Of a stretch of 64,000 nt of DNA, positions 1-9,838 are shown piece after piece. How positions within the stretch are numbered: position 1 is the first letter of the stretch; each line of letters opens with the position of its first letter. The position numbers and the translations under genes are program-made. This stretch comes from Yersinia kristensenii (GTDB taxonomy: Bacteria > Pseudomonadota > Gammaproteobacteria > Enterobacterales > Enterobacteriaceae), in the NCBI RefSeq assembly GCF_900460525.1, contig NZ_UHIY01000001.1, positions 620,001-684,000 on the forward strand, written 5' to 3'. A model generated the notes under the pieces. It worked only from the letters and a program-made list of their open reading frames with translations, made no database searches and was not told where the DNA came from.

Positions 1-1125
1 TCCGATGAATAACCCAAATTCCCCGTCTTGTAACTGATCGCGCAACACACGATAAGCAATGGCCGCATGAGGCTCTGAGATATAACCCAACTCCGCCAGC
101 TCGCGCATGGTGTCTTTGGTGACATCATCACTGACTGCGCCGTGGCCCAATTCTTTTAATTGCCAAATTTTGCGACGATAAAGCTCTTCAACTCGCGGCC
201 AGTTATTCGGCTGACTAACATCCATGGCATTCGATAACGTCGCCACTGTCTGTTTTGGCTGCCATTGCCCGTTAACCAGGAAACGCGGTACGGTGTCGTT
301 GGCATTAGTGGCGGCGATAAAGCGTTTTACCGGCAAACCTAAGGATTTCGCCAGCAAACCGGCGGTCAAATCGCCAAAGTTGCCACTTGGCACGGAGATA
401 ACCAGCTGGTTACGCGCTTCTTGTGGCAATTGAGCGACCGCTTCAAAGTAATAGCAAATTTGTGCCAGCAAGCGGCTGATATTAATCGAGTTAGCAGAGT
501 TAAGGCTCAGGTCTTGTTTCAGTTCTTCGTCATCAAAGGCTTGTTTGACCAGCGCCTGACAAGCATCAAAATCACCATCAATGGCTACAGTGTGAATATT
601 GCCACCCAGCGTACAGAACAGTTTTTCTTGCAGCGGGCTGATTTTGCCACGCGGATAAAGAATCACCACACGGACATTTTTCAGACCATAAAATGCATGG
701 GCCACTGCCGCCCCGGTATCACCGGAGGTCGCGGTTAAAATAGTTACTGGCTGGTCACCGGCCACTTCGGCCAACATCTGCGCCATAAAACGGGCACCGA
801 AGTCTTTAAAGGCTAATGTCGGGCCGTGAAACAGTTCGAGTACCGCGACATCATTCTCAACCTGAGCAACCGGAGCTGGGAACTCAAAAGCCGCCTGAAC
901 ACGCTTGGTTAAGACTTCCGGTGCAATTTCATTGCCGATAAATGCAGACAAAATGCGGCTGCTGCGGGTGACAAAATCCAGATCCAACAATTTATCAATT
1001 TCTGTCAACTCAAACTCTGGCAACTCCAACGGGAAGAACAGCCCTTGCTGCTTGCCCAGGCCTTGCTTGATCGCTTGCGCGAAGCTGACCTGCTCGTTGT
1101 GATCTTTAAGGTTATACAGTTTCAT
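1..1125 (-). CDS. thrC: Threonine synthase ThrC (C-terminus cut by window edge)
   Basis: PLP-dependent last step of threonine synthesis, O-phosphohomoserine to L-threonine, in the cytoplasm. The minus-strand frame starts with ATG at 1125 (MKLYNLKDHNEQVSFAQ) and runs without a stop to base 1, giving 375 codons; the usual enterobacterial length is about 429 residues, so roughly 54 C-terminal residues lie outside the window. The start lies only 3 bp after the thrB stop, so it is the third gene of a thrA-thrB-thrC operon and probably translationally coupled. Control is by the thrL attenuator upstream of thrA. Identity rests on the N-terminal sequence and operon position; nothing unusual seen in the visible part. 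Confidence 0.96.
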   Translation of the reverse strand, partial: MKLYNLKDHNEQVSFAQAIKQGLGKQQGLFFPLELPEFELTEIDKLLDLDFVTRSSRILSAFIGNEIAPEVLTKRVQAAFEFPAPVAQVENDVAVLELFHGPTLAFKDFGARFMAQMLAEVAGDQPVTILTATSGDTGAAVAHAFYGLKNVRVVILYPRGKISPLQEKLFCTLGGNIHTVAIDGDFDACQALVKQAFDDEELKQDLSLNSANSINISRLLAQICYYFEAVAQLPQEARNQLVISVPSGNFGDLTAGLLAKSLGLPVKRFIAATNANDTVPRFLVNGQWQPKQTVATLSNAMDVSQPNNWPRVEELYRRKIWQLKELGHGAVSDDVTKDTMRELAELGYISEPHAAIAYRVLRDQLQDGEFGLFIG

Positions 1126-1128
1126 GCG

Positions 1129-2058
1129 TTATCCCAGTAGTCGTGCGCCTGCGGTATCCAGACGGCAAATATGAACAAAACCTTCGTCGTTTTGCAGGTA
1201 ATGATTTTGTAGCCAGTTCGCCATGCGCTGTGCGGTCTCGACATCATTGCAGACGGCAAACAGTGTTGGGCCAGAACCGGAAATACCACAGGCCAGCGCG
1301 CCAATATCCTGCGCAGCTTGCCGTGCCGCAGCAAAGCCCGGTAACAATTGAGTGCGGTAAGGCTCGGCAATCACATCTTTCATCATTTTAGCAGCCAGAC
1401 TCGGCTGTTGAGTGTGGCAGGCGTGAATGAATCCAGCCAAATTGCGCCCATGTGCGATGCAATCCTGACGGCGATATTGTGCCGGTAAAATAGCGCGGGC
1501 CTCGGCAGTAGAGACTTTAATGCCCGGATAAGCCATGACCCACAGCCAGTCATCAAACCCAGGAACATCTTGGCTGATATAGCCGGGCTGTTCGAGGATC
1601 AGTTGCATCCCGCCCAAATAGCACGGTGCGACATTATCAAAATGGATGCTACCAGACACTCGCCCTTCCAGCTCGCCCATCATGCCCAACAAGGTCACTT
1701 TATCCAGCGGCTTGCCACAGAACTCGTTCATCGCCATCAAACCAGCCACGACTGAACAGGCGCTGGAACCTAGCCCTGAGCCAATCGGCATGTTTTTTTC
1801 CAGCACCATCGCCACCGGGATTTCTTTGCCTATCTCCTGACAAAAACGCTCCCAGCACTGATAAACGATATTCTCTTTTGGGTCATCAGGCAGCTTGCTG
1901 ACAAAGCGGCCCTCGTTGCGCAAACTGAAGCTATCCGCCGCGGTCACGCTGACACAATCGCCCAGCAGAGTACCATCGACCGGTGAGACTGCCGCACCCA
2001 GCACATCAAACCCAACGCTGACATTGCCAATCGATGCCGGAGCATAGATCTTAACCAT
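1129..2058 (-). CDS. thrB: Homoserine kinase ThrB
   Basis: GHMP-family kinase converting homoserine to O-phosphohomoserine with ATP. The protein begins [20 protein letters not shown] and contains the GHMP ATP-binding motif [19 protein letters not shown] at about residue 90, plus the C-terminal [12 protein letters not shown] segment. I chose ATG 2058 (309 aa) over an in-frame ATG at 2079 because a GGGAG Shine-Dalgarno sits just upstream of 2058, the length then equals the family's, and the longer form would run into the thrA coding end. It begins 2 bp after the thrA stop. Second gene of the thr operon. Confidence 0.97.
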   Translation of the reverse strand: MVKIYAPASIGNVSVGFDVLGAAVSPVDGTLLGDCVSVTAADSFSLRNEGRFVSKLPDDPKENIVYQCWERFCQEIGKEIPVAMVLEKNMPIGSGLGSSACSVVAGLMAMNEFCGKPLDKVTLLGMMGELEGRVSGSIHFDNVAPCYLGGMQLILEQPGYISQDVPGFDDWLWVMAYPGIKVSTAEARAILPAQYRRQDCIAHGRNLAGFIHACHTQQPSLAAKMMKDVIAEPYRTQLLPGFAAARQAAQDIGALACGISGSGPTLFAVCNDVETAQRMANWLQNHYLQNDEGFVHICRLDTAGARLLG

Positions 2059-2060
2059 AT

Positions 2061-4520
2061 TTAAACTCCCAACTTCCATGATAATGTGCGTAAAAGATCG
2101 GCGAACACCCCGGCCGCAGTCACGTCATTCCCCGCGCCATACCCGCGCAGTACCAACGGAATTGGCTGATAATAGTGGGTATAGAAAGCCAGCGCATTCT
2201 CGCCATTTTTGACTTTATACAGCGGATCGTTACCATCTACGGCATCCATCCGGACGATACAACGCCCCTCTTCAATCACTCCAACATAACGGAGCACTTT
2301 GCCCTGCTCGGCGGCATTTGCTACCAAGCGAGTAAATTCGGCATCCAGTGACGGCAAGCGAGCGAGGAAGCTGTCTACATCACCACTTGCATCAAAGCTG
2401 GCAGGCAGAACTGACTCAACTTCGATATCCGCTAACTCAAGTTTGTACCCTGCTTCACGGGCCAAAATCAACAATTTACGGGCGACATCCATCCCAGAAA
2501 GGTCATCGCGCGGGTCTGGTTCAGTGTAACCCAGCGCTTTCGCCTGCAATGTGGCCTCGGATAATGTCATTCCTTCGTCCAACTTACCGAAGATAAAGGA
2601 CAGAGAGCCTGACAGAATGCCAGAAAAACGCATCAGTTCGTCACCGGCATTAAGCAAATTCTGTAAGTTTTCGATAACAGGCAAGCCTGCACCGACATTG
2701 GTGTCATACAAGAATTTACGGCATGACTTCGCCGCCGCTGCGCGCATCTGGCGGTAGTAATTCATTGATGAAGTATTGGCTTTTTTGTTTGGCGTAACAA
2801 CATGGAAACCATCGGCCAGGAAATCTGCATATTGATCCGCCACCGCCTGGCTGGAGGTACAATCAACAATCACCGGATTGAGCAAGTGATACTCTTTTAC
2901 TAAGCGAATCAAGCGGCTGAGATTAAATGGCTCTTTTACTTCGGCCAGTTCATGACGCCAGTTATCCAATGCGATACCGTGCACATTGGTCAACATGGCT
3001 TTGGAATTGGCAATGCCGCACACGCGCAAATCGATATGGCGCTGTTTCAGCCATGGCTGCTGGCGATAGATTTGCTCAATTAAGGCCCCGCCGACCCCAC
3101 CGACCCCAATGACAAAGACTTCAATAACCTGATCAGTGTTGAACAACATTTGGTGGCAAACACGCACACCGGTAGTGGCGGAATCATTGCTGACCACCAC
3201 GGAGATAGAGCGCTCAGAAGAGCCTTGCGCAATCGCGATGATATTAATATTCGCGCGAGCCAACGCCGAGAAGAAGCGGGCTGAAATACCACGCAGAGTG
3301 CGCATGCCATCACCGACTACCGAGATAACCGCCAGATGCTCCATGACATCCAATGGCTCTAACAGGCCGTCTTTCAATTCCAGATAAAATTCGTCTTCCA
3401 ATGCTTTGCGGGCACGGATTAACTCACTTTGCGGTACGCAAAAACTGATGCTGTACTCAGAAGAAGATTGGGTGATAAGCACCACTGAAATACCGCTGCG
3501 TGACATCACTGCAAAGACGCGGGCAGCCATACCGACCATGCCTTTCATTCCGGGGCCAGACACGTTAATCATCGCCATGTTATTCAGGTTGGTGATGCCT
3601 TTAACCGGGAAGCCGTCATCACTACTTTCACCGCCAATCAGGGTGCCAGGAGCTTGCGGGTTAGACGTGTTTTTAATCAGGCAAGGAATTTGGAACTGAG
3701 CAATAGGGGCGATAGTGCGGGGGTGGAGAACCGAAGCGCCAAAATAGGACAACTCCATCGCCTCCTGATATGACATCGATTTTAATAATCGGGCATCAGG
3801 TACCACCCGTGGGTCGCAAGTATAAACCCCGTCAACATCCGTCCAGATTTCACAACAATCAGCGCGTAAACAAGCGGCCAACACCGCGGCTGAATAGTCG
3901 GAACCATTGCGCCCCAGCACCACCAGCTCACCTTTATCATTACCGGCAGTGAAACCGGCCATCAGGATGATATGGTCAGCAGGGATCTTGCCAGAGCCGA
4001 TGCGACGGGTGGATTCAGTGATATCAACCGTAGATTCGAGATAATGGCCCTGTGCCAGCAATTTCTCGACCGGATTAATCACGCTGACCTGATAGCCCTT
4101 AGCTTGGAATAATGCTTCCATGATAGCGATAGAGAGTTTTTCGCCACGGCAGATAATGGCGGCATTGATGCTATCCGGGCATTGACCAAGCAACGAGATA
4201 CCGTGCAGGACGTGTTTGAGTTGCGCAAATTCATGGCTCACCAGCGCTTTTAAGCGCTCATAGTCAAAGCCCGGCTGAGTATCGGCTAATCCGCGCAATA
4301 GCTCGGAAAAAATCCGCTCAGCATCGCTGATGTTCGGCGAGATATCTTGTCCAGCCACCATTTTGTCAATCATCGCGACCAGATGGTTGGTTATTTTAGC
4401 AGGAGCGGATAATACCGTCGCCACTTGTCCCTGACGCGCATTACTTTCGATGATATAGGCAACCCGCATAAAGCGTTCTGCATTTGCTACTGATGTCCCG
4501 CCAAATTTCAGCACTCGCAT
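2061..4520 (-). CDS. thrA: Bifunctional aspartokinase I / homoserine dehydrogenase I
   Basis: Fusion enzyme catalysing the first step (aspartate to aspartyl phosphate) and the third step (aspartate semialdehyde to homoserine) of threonine synthesis. It has 819 aa, the family length. Starts [17 protein letters not shown], the aspartokinase KFGGTS motif. The kinase domain spans about residues 1-290, a tandem ACT regulatory region about 310-460 (threonine feedback), and a Rossmann segment [13 protein letters not shown] near residue 470 opens the homoserine dehydrogenase half. First structural gene of the thr operon, about 60 bp downstream of the attenuator hairpin. Confidence 0.98.
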   Translation of the reverse strand: MRVLKFGGTSVANAERFMRVAYIIESNARQGQVATVLSAPAKITNHLVAMIDKMVAGQDISPNISDAERIFSELLRGLADTQPGFDYERLKALVSHEFAQLKHVLHGISLLGQCPDSINAAIICRGEKLSIAIMEALFQAKGYQVSVINPVEKLLAQGHYLESTVDITESTRRIGSGKIPADHIILMAGFTAGNDKGELVVLGRNGSDYSAAVLAACLRADCCEIWTDVDGVYTCDPRVVPDARLLKSMSYQEAMELSYFGASVLHPRTIAPIAQFQIPCLIKNTSNPQAPGTLIGGESSDDGFPVKGITNLNNMAMINVSGPGMKGMVGMAARVFAVMSRSGISVVLITQSSSEYSISFCVPQSELIRARKALEDEFYLELKDGLLEPLDVMEHLAVISVVGDGMRTLRGISARFFSALARANINIIAIAQGSSERSISVVVSNDSATTGVRVCHQMLFNTDQVIEVFVIGVGGVGGALIEQIYRQQPWLKQRHIDLRVCGIANSKAMLTNVHGIALDNWRHELAEVKEPFNLSRLIRLVKEYHLLNPVIVDCTSSQAVADQYADFLADGFHVVTPNKKANTSSMNYYRQMRAAAAKSCRKFLYDTNVGAGLPVIENLQNLLNAGDELMRFSGILSGSLSFIFGKLDEGMTLSEATLQAKALGYTEPDPRDDLSGMDVARKLLILAREAGYKLELADIEVESVLPASFDASGDVDSFLARLPSLDAEFTRLVANAAEQGKVLRYVGVIEEGRCIVRMDAVDGNDPLYKVKNGENALAFYTHYYQPIPLVLRGYGAGNDVTAAGVFADLLRTLSWKLGV

Positions 4521-4581
4521 TTCTTATTCTCTCCCGCTTTCGCGCTTTTTTATCGCAAACTTTTTTGCAAAGATTTGATTG

Positions 4582-4620
4582 AAAAAAAAAGCCCGCACTG
4601 TCTAGGTGCGGGCTTTTTTT
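4582..4620 (-). terminator. thr operon attenuator hairpin
   Basis: GCCCGCAC (4591-4598) pairs with GTGCGGGC (4606-4613) around a 7-base loop. On the minus strand the stem is followed by a run of T (complement of the A run 4582-4590). It lies between the thrL stop and thrA, the position of the threonine/isoleucine attenuator in enterobacteria. A T run also flanks the other side, so the hairpin could terminate either strand. Confidence 0.93.
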
Positions 4621-4638
4621 TGTTGTTTCCTGTACGCG

Positions 4639-4725
4639 TCAGCCCGCCCCGTAACCTGTGGTTTCGGTGGTGGTAATAATTGTTGTATTCAGGCTGATGT
4701 ATAGCATTTCGTCTGTCTGTCTCAT
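4639..4725 (-). CDS. thrL: thr operon leader peptide
   Basis: Short ORF upstream of the attenuator. The 28-codon reading starts at 4725 with MRQTDEMLYISLNTTIITTT and ends ETTGYGAG; a 22-codon form starts at the internal ATG at 4707 (MLYISLNTT). The core is dense in Thr (8) and Ile codons, the control codons for attenuation, and the C-terminal GAG matches the E. coli leader. Ribosome stalling on Thr/Ile codons when charged tRNA is scarce would prevent the 4591-4613 hairpin from forming. The two starts cannot be separated from sequence alone; no strong Shine-Dalgarno is visible before either. Confidence 0.88.
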   Translation of the reverse strand: MRQTDEMLYISLNTTIITTTETTGYGAG

Positions 4726-4748
4726 TAATAATGTATCTCTACCTCTAT

Positions 4749-4777
4749 TGGTTAAAGCAATCGGTCTCTCAAGTCAA
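4749..4777 (-). promoter_or_regulatory. thr operon promoter
   Basis: On the minus strand TTGACT (4772-4777), 17 bp, then TAACCA (4749-4754). The block TTGACT..TTTAACCAATA is nearly the same as the E. coli thr promoter as I remember it. It sits 24 bp upstream of the longer thrL start. The exact -10 hexamer is uncertain. Confidence 0.7.
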
Positions 4778-5349
4778 ATTTTTTCAGTCGCCCAGCTCAA
4801 GAAACCTCCCTTTCTTCGGTGAGTTATTATCTTATTGGCCCAGTATTATTAGGTGATACACACAAATAAAAACGAAAAATATAGACAATAAAACCATAAA
4901 ACAAAATCTAAGCAATACAATATATTTAGCCGTTTTTTTTTACTTAACGAAGATGAAATACGGTGACAGGTAATTGATATAATTTTTGAAACGAACAACA
5001 ACACTCCCACTTACAGAACCGCCTTTCGTCCAAACGCTTAAAAAAGCAACAAAAGGGAAAATTCGCCGCGCCACTTTACATTTAACTAACATTGATGATA
5101 ATTCTTCTAATGTTTTTAGCTGAAATAGACCATTGATAAGAAAAGTAGGTTCATTGGCACCATGATGAAAGAATATTGATTTTTAACAATAAAAATCAAC
5201 AAATTAGAAAATTCATTTTTTTGTTACGTCTGACCTTCGCTTTTTAATATTAATAACACTGAATCGACCACATAATTTAACCCACTTTGGCTTAAGCTGG
5301 TATTCTTGTAAGTCTTTTTCACAAAAGTGTTAACGTGCTACAATTGAAT
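4778..5349. other. AT-rich intergenic stretch between thr promoter and arcA control region
   Basis: About 570 bp with no convincing coding frame on either strand. In E. coli a methyltransferase-like gene (yjtD/lasT) lies between thrL and arcA; no trace of it is visible here. The stretch is AT-rich with long A/T runs and presumably holds distal arcA promoter elements. Confidence 0.6.
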
Positions 5350-5363
5350 TTGATATATGTCAA
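5350..5363 (+). promoter_or_regulatory. FNR box upstream of arcA
   Basis: TTGATATATGTCAA matches the FNR consensus TTGAT-N4-ATCAA in 9 of 10 positions (the right half is GTCAA). It lies about 285 bp upstream of the arcA ATG, in a leader that strongly resembles the E. coli arcA leader, where FNR activates transcription under anaerobiosis. Confidence 0.72.
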
Positions 5364-5404
5364 CAAAGCGTAGTTTTGTTGGGTGGTACATTCGGCTCAC
5401 ACTG

Positions 5405-5545
5405 TTATATTGCTGTTAATAGGGTTAGGATATGCGCCGCTTTTGTCACCTTTGGGGCTGTAGGGAGTAACACCCCGACCAAGCTAGTGATGTTGTTGAC
5501 GTTGATGGAAAGTGCATCAAGAACGCGTTTACGTACTTTAGTCAT
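5405..5545 (-). CDS. yjjY: Small protein YjjY, antisense to the arcA leader
   Basis: A 46-codon ORF reading MTKVRKRVLDALSINVNNIT and ending AAHILTLLTAI, transcribed away from arcA and lying within its long upstream region. It matches the length and N-terminus of E. coli YjjY as I recall it (MTKVR..VLDALSINVNNITSLV). The function is unknown. It has a basic N-terminus and a hydrophobic C-terminal half, but no clear membrane helix. The conserved DNA could equally reflect constraint on the arcA 5' leader, so true translation is uncertain. Confidence 0.6.
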   Translation of the reverse strand: MTKVRKRVLDALSINVNNITSLVGVLLPTAPKVTKAAHILTLLTAI

Positions 5546-5647
5546 GTGATGAACGGGATGACGAGTAACTAGTCAATAAAAATCCTAATATAACAAAGAC
5601 TTTTGTACTTCCTATTTCTATTTTGTTGGCAATTTTAGGTAGCAAAC

Positions 5648-6364
5648 ATGCAGACCCCGCACATTCTGATCGTAGAAGACGAGATAGTTACTCGTAACAC
5701 CCTGAAGAGCATTTTCGAGGCGGAAGGCTATGTTGTTCATGAGGCTAATGACGGCGCAGAAATGCACCATATTCTGTCTGAGAATGATATCAACTTAGTT
5801 ATCATGGACATCAATCTGCCGGGCAAAAATGGCCTGTTGCTAGCACGGGAACTTCGTGAACAAGCAAGTGTTGCCCTAATGTTCCTGACAGGTCGTGATA
5901 ACGAAGTAGATAAAATCCTAGGCTTGGAGATTGGTGCTGATGATTACATCACCAAACCTTTCAATCCGCGCGAATTAACCATTCGGGCACGCAACTTGCT
6001 GTCACGTACCATGAATCTGGGTAATGTTGGCGAAGAACGCCGCTTGGTTGAGAGCTATAAATTTAATGGTTGGGAACTGGATATCAATAGCCGTTCATTG
6101 ATAAGCCCTACTGGCGAGCAGTATAAACTGCCACGTAGTGAGTTCCGCGCCATGCTGCACTTCTGCGAGAATCCGGGCAAGATCCAATCCCGCGGTGAAT
6201 TACTGAAGAAAATGACCGGTCGCGAGTTGAAACCGCATGACCGTACTGTTGACGTGACTATCCGTCGTATTCGTAAGCATTTTGAATCGACGCCGGACAC
6301 CCCAGAGATCATCGCGACTATCCACGGCGAAGGTTATCGTTTCTGTGGTGATCTGGAAGAGTAA
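5648..6364 (+). CDS. arcA: Aerobic respiration response regulator ArcA
   Basis: OmpR-family response regulator partnered with the sensor ArcB, controlling respiratory genes under low oxygen. It has 238 aa, as in E. coli. The receiver domain (about 1-120) shows acidic EDE near residues 10-12, the phosphoacceptor Asp in VIMDINLPG (about residue 54) and the conserved Lys in DDYITKPF. The C-terminal winged helix (about 135-234) contains the [15 protein letters not shown] recognition segment. Upstream is a long leader with an FNR site and antisense yjjY; downstream is a strong bidirectional terminator. Confidence 0.99.
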   Translation: MQTPHILIVEDEIVTRNTLKSIFEAEGYVVHEANDGAEMHHILSENDINLVIMDINLPGKNGLLLARELREQASVALMFLTGRDNEVDKILGLEIGADDYITKPFNPRELTIRARNLLSRTMNLGNVGEERRLVESYKFNGWELDINSRSLISPTGEQYKLPRSEFRAMLHFCENPGKIQSRGELLKKMTGRELKPHDRTVDVTIRRIRKHFESTPDTPEIIATIHGEGYRFCGDLEE

Positions 6365-6384
6365 ACCTCTGACATGTCTGCAAT

Positions 6385-6415
6385 AAAAAGCCAGCATTCA
6401 CATGCTGGCTTTTTT
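6385..6415. terminator. Bidirectional terminator between arcA and creA
   Basis: AGCCAGCAT (6389-6397) pairs perfectly with ATGCTGGCT (6402-6410) around a 4-base loop, with an A run on the left and a T run on the right. It serves convergent arcA (+) and creA (-). Confidence 0.93.
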
Positions 6416-6448
6416 ATAATACTGACATAGCTAATTGTATTCACATAG

Positions 6449-6922
6449 CTATTCGCGCCACGGCATAATAGGCACCGCGCTTAGGGCGTTTTTCGGTGAA
6501 CCGTCAACAATTCTATCTGAGTAAGTCAGGTAAATTAAGGCATTACGTTTCGGGTCATAGAAACGAACTACCTGTAGTTTTTTAAAGACCAATGAAGTTC
6601 GTTTTTGGAAAACCACTGCGCCATCAGATTTTCTGTTCTTAATTTTGTCACTTAACTCAATCGGCCCCACTTGCTGGCAAGAAATCGCCGCATCAGACGT
6701 ATCTTCAGCTAACCCTAATCCCCCTTTGATACCGCCGGTTTTTGCCCGACTGATATAACAAGTTACATTTTTAACATCGGGATCATCAAAAGCCTCAACC
6801 ACAATCTTATGGTCAGGCCCCAGTAATTTAAATACCGTGTCAACCGAGCCAATTTCCTCTGCATGAGCCGTTATTGCCTCCAAAGAAAGTATGCAACTAA
6901 AGAATATCCAACTTTTTTTCAT
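6449..6922 (-). CDS. creA: CreA family periplasmic protein
   Basis: 157 aa with an N-terminal signal peptide ([21 protein letters not shown], probably cleaved after AHA). The mature part has the CreA family pattern: [25 protein letters not shown], an internal Cys pair ([21 protein letters not shown]) and the C-terminal [27 protein letters not shown]. Function is not established in the family. In E. coli it heads creABCD; creB, creC and creD are absent from this position here. Convergent with arcA. Confidence 0.93.
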   Translation of the reverse strand: MKKSWIFFSCILSLEAITAHAEEIGSVDTVFKLLGPDHKIVVEAFDDPDVKNVTCYISRAKTGGIKGGLGLAEDTSDAAISCQQVGPIELSDKIKNRKSDGAVVFQKRTSLVFKKLQVVRFYDPKRNALIYLTYSDRIVDGSPKNALSAVPIMPWRE

Positions 6923-7147
6923 ACACTTACTCCAAACTACTGAATAACATTATCCAATGTTAAAAAAACTCGCTAATAATAAAACATTGGTTAAAAAGTC
7001 GTTTTATAAATCTTAGACGCTTTTTTAACACACAATGGCAGTAAATTCTTAAGCAGTCGGGAACATAAAAAGTTGCTACTATGCGCCAGAGCTATTCTTT
7101 TCATATGACTAATACCCTAAATTTAGGCCGCTTTACGAGGAAGATCT

Positions 7148-8014
7148 ATGGATCAAGCCAGTATCATTCGTGATTTGCTTAGCTGGCTAGAAAGTCATTT
7201 AGACCAGCCTTTAGCATTGGACAATGTCGCCGCCAAAGCAGGTTATTCAAAATGGCATTTACAGCGAATGTTCAAAGATGTCACCGGGAATGCTATCGGT
7301 GCGTATATCCGTGCCAGAAGGCTATCTAAAGCCGCTGTCGCATTGCGATTAACCAGCCGCCCTATTCTTGATATTGCCCTGCAATATCGTTTTGACTCGC
7401 AACAAACTTTCACTCGTGCTTTTAAAAAACAGTTTGCGCAAACACCTGCGTTGTACCGTCGGGCTGAGGATTGGCATTCAGCCGGAATATGTCCGCCGAT
7501 TCGACTCGGGACATATACGCTACCGCAACCTGAATTCATTACCTTACCTGAGCAGCATTTGGTCGGGCTGACACAGAGCTACTCTTGTACACTTGAGCAG
7601 ATATCAACTCATCGTTCTGAATTGCGCACGCTTTTCTGGCAACAGTATCTTGGTGACGCAGACCATTTGCCGCCCGTGCTTTATGGCTTACATCACTCCC
7701 GGCCAAATCAGGAGAAAGATGATGAGCAAGAGATTTTCTACACGACCGCCATCGAACCACAACATGTACCGGGTAATGTGCAGGAGGGGCAACCGGTTAT
7801 CTTACAAGGTGGCGAATATGTGCAGTTTAGCTATGACGGGCCGCTAGAAGGGTTGCAGAACTTCATCCTGACACTGTATGGCACCTGTTTACCGCAGCTA
7901 GAATTAACCCGTAGACGGGGATACGATATCGAGCGATTCTTCCCTCAAGGGAAGCCGAAAGATGGGCCTCCGGCCTCGCTGAAGTGTGAGTATCTCATTC
8001 CTATCAAGCGTTAA
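7148..8014 (+). CDS. rob: Right-origin-binding protein Rob (AraC/XylS family)
   Basis: 288 aa transcription factor of the MarA/SoxS/Rob group. The N-terminal AraC-type double helix-turn-helix (about 8-105) includes AGYSKWHLQRMFKDVTG and YRFDSQQTFTRAFKKQF; the C-terminal GyrI-like effector domain begins near residue 120 and runs to the end. The start has an AGGAAGATCT Shine-Dalgarno. Its TAA overlaps the 3' end of gpmB, which is convergent, by 4 bases. Confidence 0.97.
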   Translation: MDQASIIRDLLSWLESHLDQPLALDNVAAKAGYSKWHLQRMFKDVTGNAIGAYIRARRLSKAAVALRLTSRPILDIALQYRFDSQQTFTRAFKKQFAQTPALYRRAEDWHSAGICPPIRLGTYTLPQPEFITLPEQHLVGLTQSYSCTLEQISTHRSELRTLFWQQYLGDADHLPPVLYGLHHSRPNQEKDDEQEIFYTTAIEPQHVPGNVQEGQPVILQGGEYVQFSYDGPLEGLQNFILTLYGTCLPQLELTRRRGYDIERFFPQGKPKDGPPASLKCEYLIPIKR

Positions 8015-8658
8015 CGCTGTAGCTCATCCAGTGCTGGCATATCCAAGTGGGCGGTATCGCCAGCACTTTCAATCACCCAACCCGAAGCCAGCCATGGGCT
8101 TTCCTGATAATCAACCCGTGATAGCGAACAGTTGCGCAAACGCAGCCGCCGTTCAGCATGAGCCGGCAACCCCAGCAAAGTGCTCAATAAGCACCCCAGA
8201 GCCATACCGTGGCTGACTAACAACGGTTTACTCCCCTCAGGTAGCTCTCGACAACTATTCAGTGCCGCATGCATTCGCCGCCCCAACTCGGCCATCGACT
8301 CACCTTCAGGAATTCGAGCACCTTCTGTGCCATTGACCATCTGCTTGCGCCACTGTTCTTCTTCCGGTGTTAAGCTCTCTATCGGGCGCGTTTCCAGCAC
8401 GCCCATGTTCAGTTCACGCAGGCGCGGGTCTGTGACTATTTTTAGCCCACAAGCATCGGCGATAATTTTGGCCGTCTGCTGCGTACGACCCAGGTCGCTG
8501 GTAATAATATGGGTGATCCCTTGGCTGCGAACCCGTTGCGCCACCAGCTCTGCCTGACGAACTCCAGTGTCGGTCAGCGGACTGTCCGATTGGCCCTGAA
8601 TGCGGCGCGCCGCGTTCCATATAGTTTCGCCGTGGCGCACGAGATATACCTGTAACAT
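8011..8658 (-). CDS. gpmB: Histidine phosphatase family protein GpmB (YtjC)
   Basis: 215 aa. The N-terminal LVRHGETIWN holds the RHGE phosphohistidine motif, and SHGMALGCLLS the second catalytic His. Annotated historically as phosphoglycerate mutase 2, but the family mostly comprises phosphatases, so true mutase activity is doubtful. Convergent with rob (4-base overlap) and divergent from yjjX (63 bp between starts), the same order as E. coli. Confidence 0.94.
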   Translation of the reverse strand: MLQVYLVRHGETIWNAARRIQGQSDSPLTDTGVRQAELVAQRVRSQGITHIITSDLGRTQQTAKIIADACGLKIVTDPRLRELNMGVLETRPIESLTPEEEQWRKQMVNGTEGARIPEGESMAELGRRMHAALNSCRELPEGSKPLLVSHGMALGCLLSTLLGLPAHAERRLRLRNCSLSRVDYQESPWLASGWVIESAGDTAHLDMPALDELQR

Positions 8659-8721
8659 GTCATTTTTCCGTTATACTGCGTGAAATAAACACAAAACTAT
8701 TACGTGGATTCTTAACTCATT

Positions 8722-9249
8722 ATGTACCATGTTGTTGCCGCAACTACCAACCCTGCAAAGATTAAGGCTATCAGCTTCGCTTTCGATGACGTTTATGGCC
8801 CCGGTCTGTATCGCATTGAAGGTGTCAATGTCGATAGCGGTGTTCCCCTACAACCAATCGGCAGTTCTGAGACGCGCACCGGCGCCAGACAGCGCGTGCA
8901 CAATGCACGTCAGATTCGCCCTGAGGCAGATTTTTGGGTCGGGGTTGAAGCCGGTATTGAAGATAATATGACCTTTGCCTGGATGGTAATTGAACACTTA
9001 CAGTTGCGGGGAGAATCCCGCTCTGCCAGCTTGATGCTGCCCGATATTATATTGCAAGGGATTCGCCAAGGCCGTGAGCTGGGCGACGAAATGGCAGATT
9101 TAACCGGTATATCCAATGTAAAACACCAGGGCGGTGCCATCGGTATTTTTACCAACGGCAAATTGACCCGTACCAGTGTTTACCATCAGGCATTACTGTT
9201 AGCGCTGGTGCCCTTTCATAATGAGATTTACCAACGCTCAGTATTATAG
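8722..9249 (+). CDS. yjjX: Inosine/xanthosine triphosphatase YjjX
   Basis: 175 aa, slightly longer than E. coli YjjX (about 170). House-cleaning hydrolase of non-canonical purine NTPs (ITP, XTP). The N-terminal [16 protein letters not shown] and [15 protein letters not shown] motifs are typical of the YjjX/Maf-like ITPase fold, with [10 protein letters not shown] in the centre. Convergent with trpR, 8 bp between stops. Confidence 0.95.
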   Translation: MYHVVAATTNPAKIKAISFAFDDVYGPGLYRIEGVNVDSGVPLQPIGSSETRTGARQRVHNARQIRPEADFWVGVEAGIEDNMTFAWMVIEHLQLRGESRSASLMLPDIILQGIRQGRELGDEMADLTGISNVKHQGGAIGIFTNGKLTRTSVYHQALLLALVPFHNEIYQRSVL

Positions 9250-9257
9250 GGCTAAGT

Positions 9258-9590
9258 TTAGGACGATTTGTTTGTCAATAATTGGGCTTCAAGCCAGCTC
9301 TTTAACTCTGGAGGAGCGGCTTTCAGGCTATTGGAGCCGCGCGTGATAGTCGCAATCCCTGCGCCCAACTGATTCTTTAGTTCCCGCTGACTTAATTCCC
9401 CGCGCATTAATTCCTCAATAATACGCACTCGAGTCCCTAGAGCCGTGCGTTCATCCGGTGTCAGCATCAATTGCAGTAGCGGTAAATGGAGGTTTTGCGC
9501 AATGGCGTCTTGTAGCAGCGCAACAAAAGTCAGCCAGTGCTGATTATCTTCAGTCGACAGATTCGGATCGGTCAATCGTAGTTTTGTCAT
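9258..9590 (-). CDS. trpR: Trp operon repressor TrpR
   Basis: 110 aa from the ATG at 9590. The body [57 protein letters not shown] is the TrpR helix-turn-helix and tryptophan pocket. An in-frame ATG at 9608 would give 116 aa, but it lies inside the operator (9607-9624), close to where transcription should begin, so I prefer 9590. The N-terminal 12-15 residues differ from E. coli, as is common in this segment. Confidence 0.95.
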   Translation of the reverse strand: MTKLRLTDPNLSTEDNQHWLTFVALLQDAIAQNLHLPLLQLMLTPDERTALGTRVRIIEELMRGELSQRELKNQLGAGIATITRGSNSLKAAPPELKSWLEAQLLTNKSS

Positions 9591-9606
9591 GATAGGGAAA
9601 GCCGCC

Positions 9607-9624
9607 ATACTATTTAACTAGTAC
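9607..9624 (-). promoter_or_regulatory. TrpR operator (autoregulation)
   Basis: ATACTATTTAACTAGTAC; the minus strand reads GTACTAGTTAAATAGTAT, an imperfect palindrome close to the trp operator core GTACTAGTTAACTAGTAC. It lies directly upstream of trpR, the position of the autoregulatory operator in E. coli. Confidence 0.85.
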
Positions 9625-9651
9625 AACAGCTTACCATAACCTCAGATATAG

Positions 9652-9836
9652 CCAAAGAACTTGGCGTTGCGGCAAGCGCCGCTAACACCGCAGCAGCGCC
9701 AAGGACGACTAGCCCCCTCAAAGTCATTGGCGTTGCGGCAAGGCAGCAAGCGAGCAAACCCCGATGAGCTTACTCCAGTAAGTGATTCGGGTGAGCAAGC
9801 GCTGCTAACACCGCAGCAGCGCCAAGGACGAAGAGG
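9652..9836. repeat. YPAL-like palindromic intergenic repeat (one partial and one full copy)
   Basis: A partial copy (about 9652-9708) and a full copy (about 9714-9836) in tandem, both ending CGCAGCAGCGCCAAGGACGA. The full copy has the core GAGCTTACTCCAGTAAGTGATTCGGGTGAG and self-complementary ends (CATTGGCGTTGCGGC... / ...GCAGCGCCAAGG). Open frames through it are spurious. Related copies occur at 24490-24608, 26383-26560 and about 49716-49846. The right end stops 2 bp before the slt stop codon. Confidence 0.82.
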
Positions 9837-9838
9837 GA

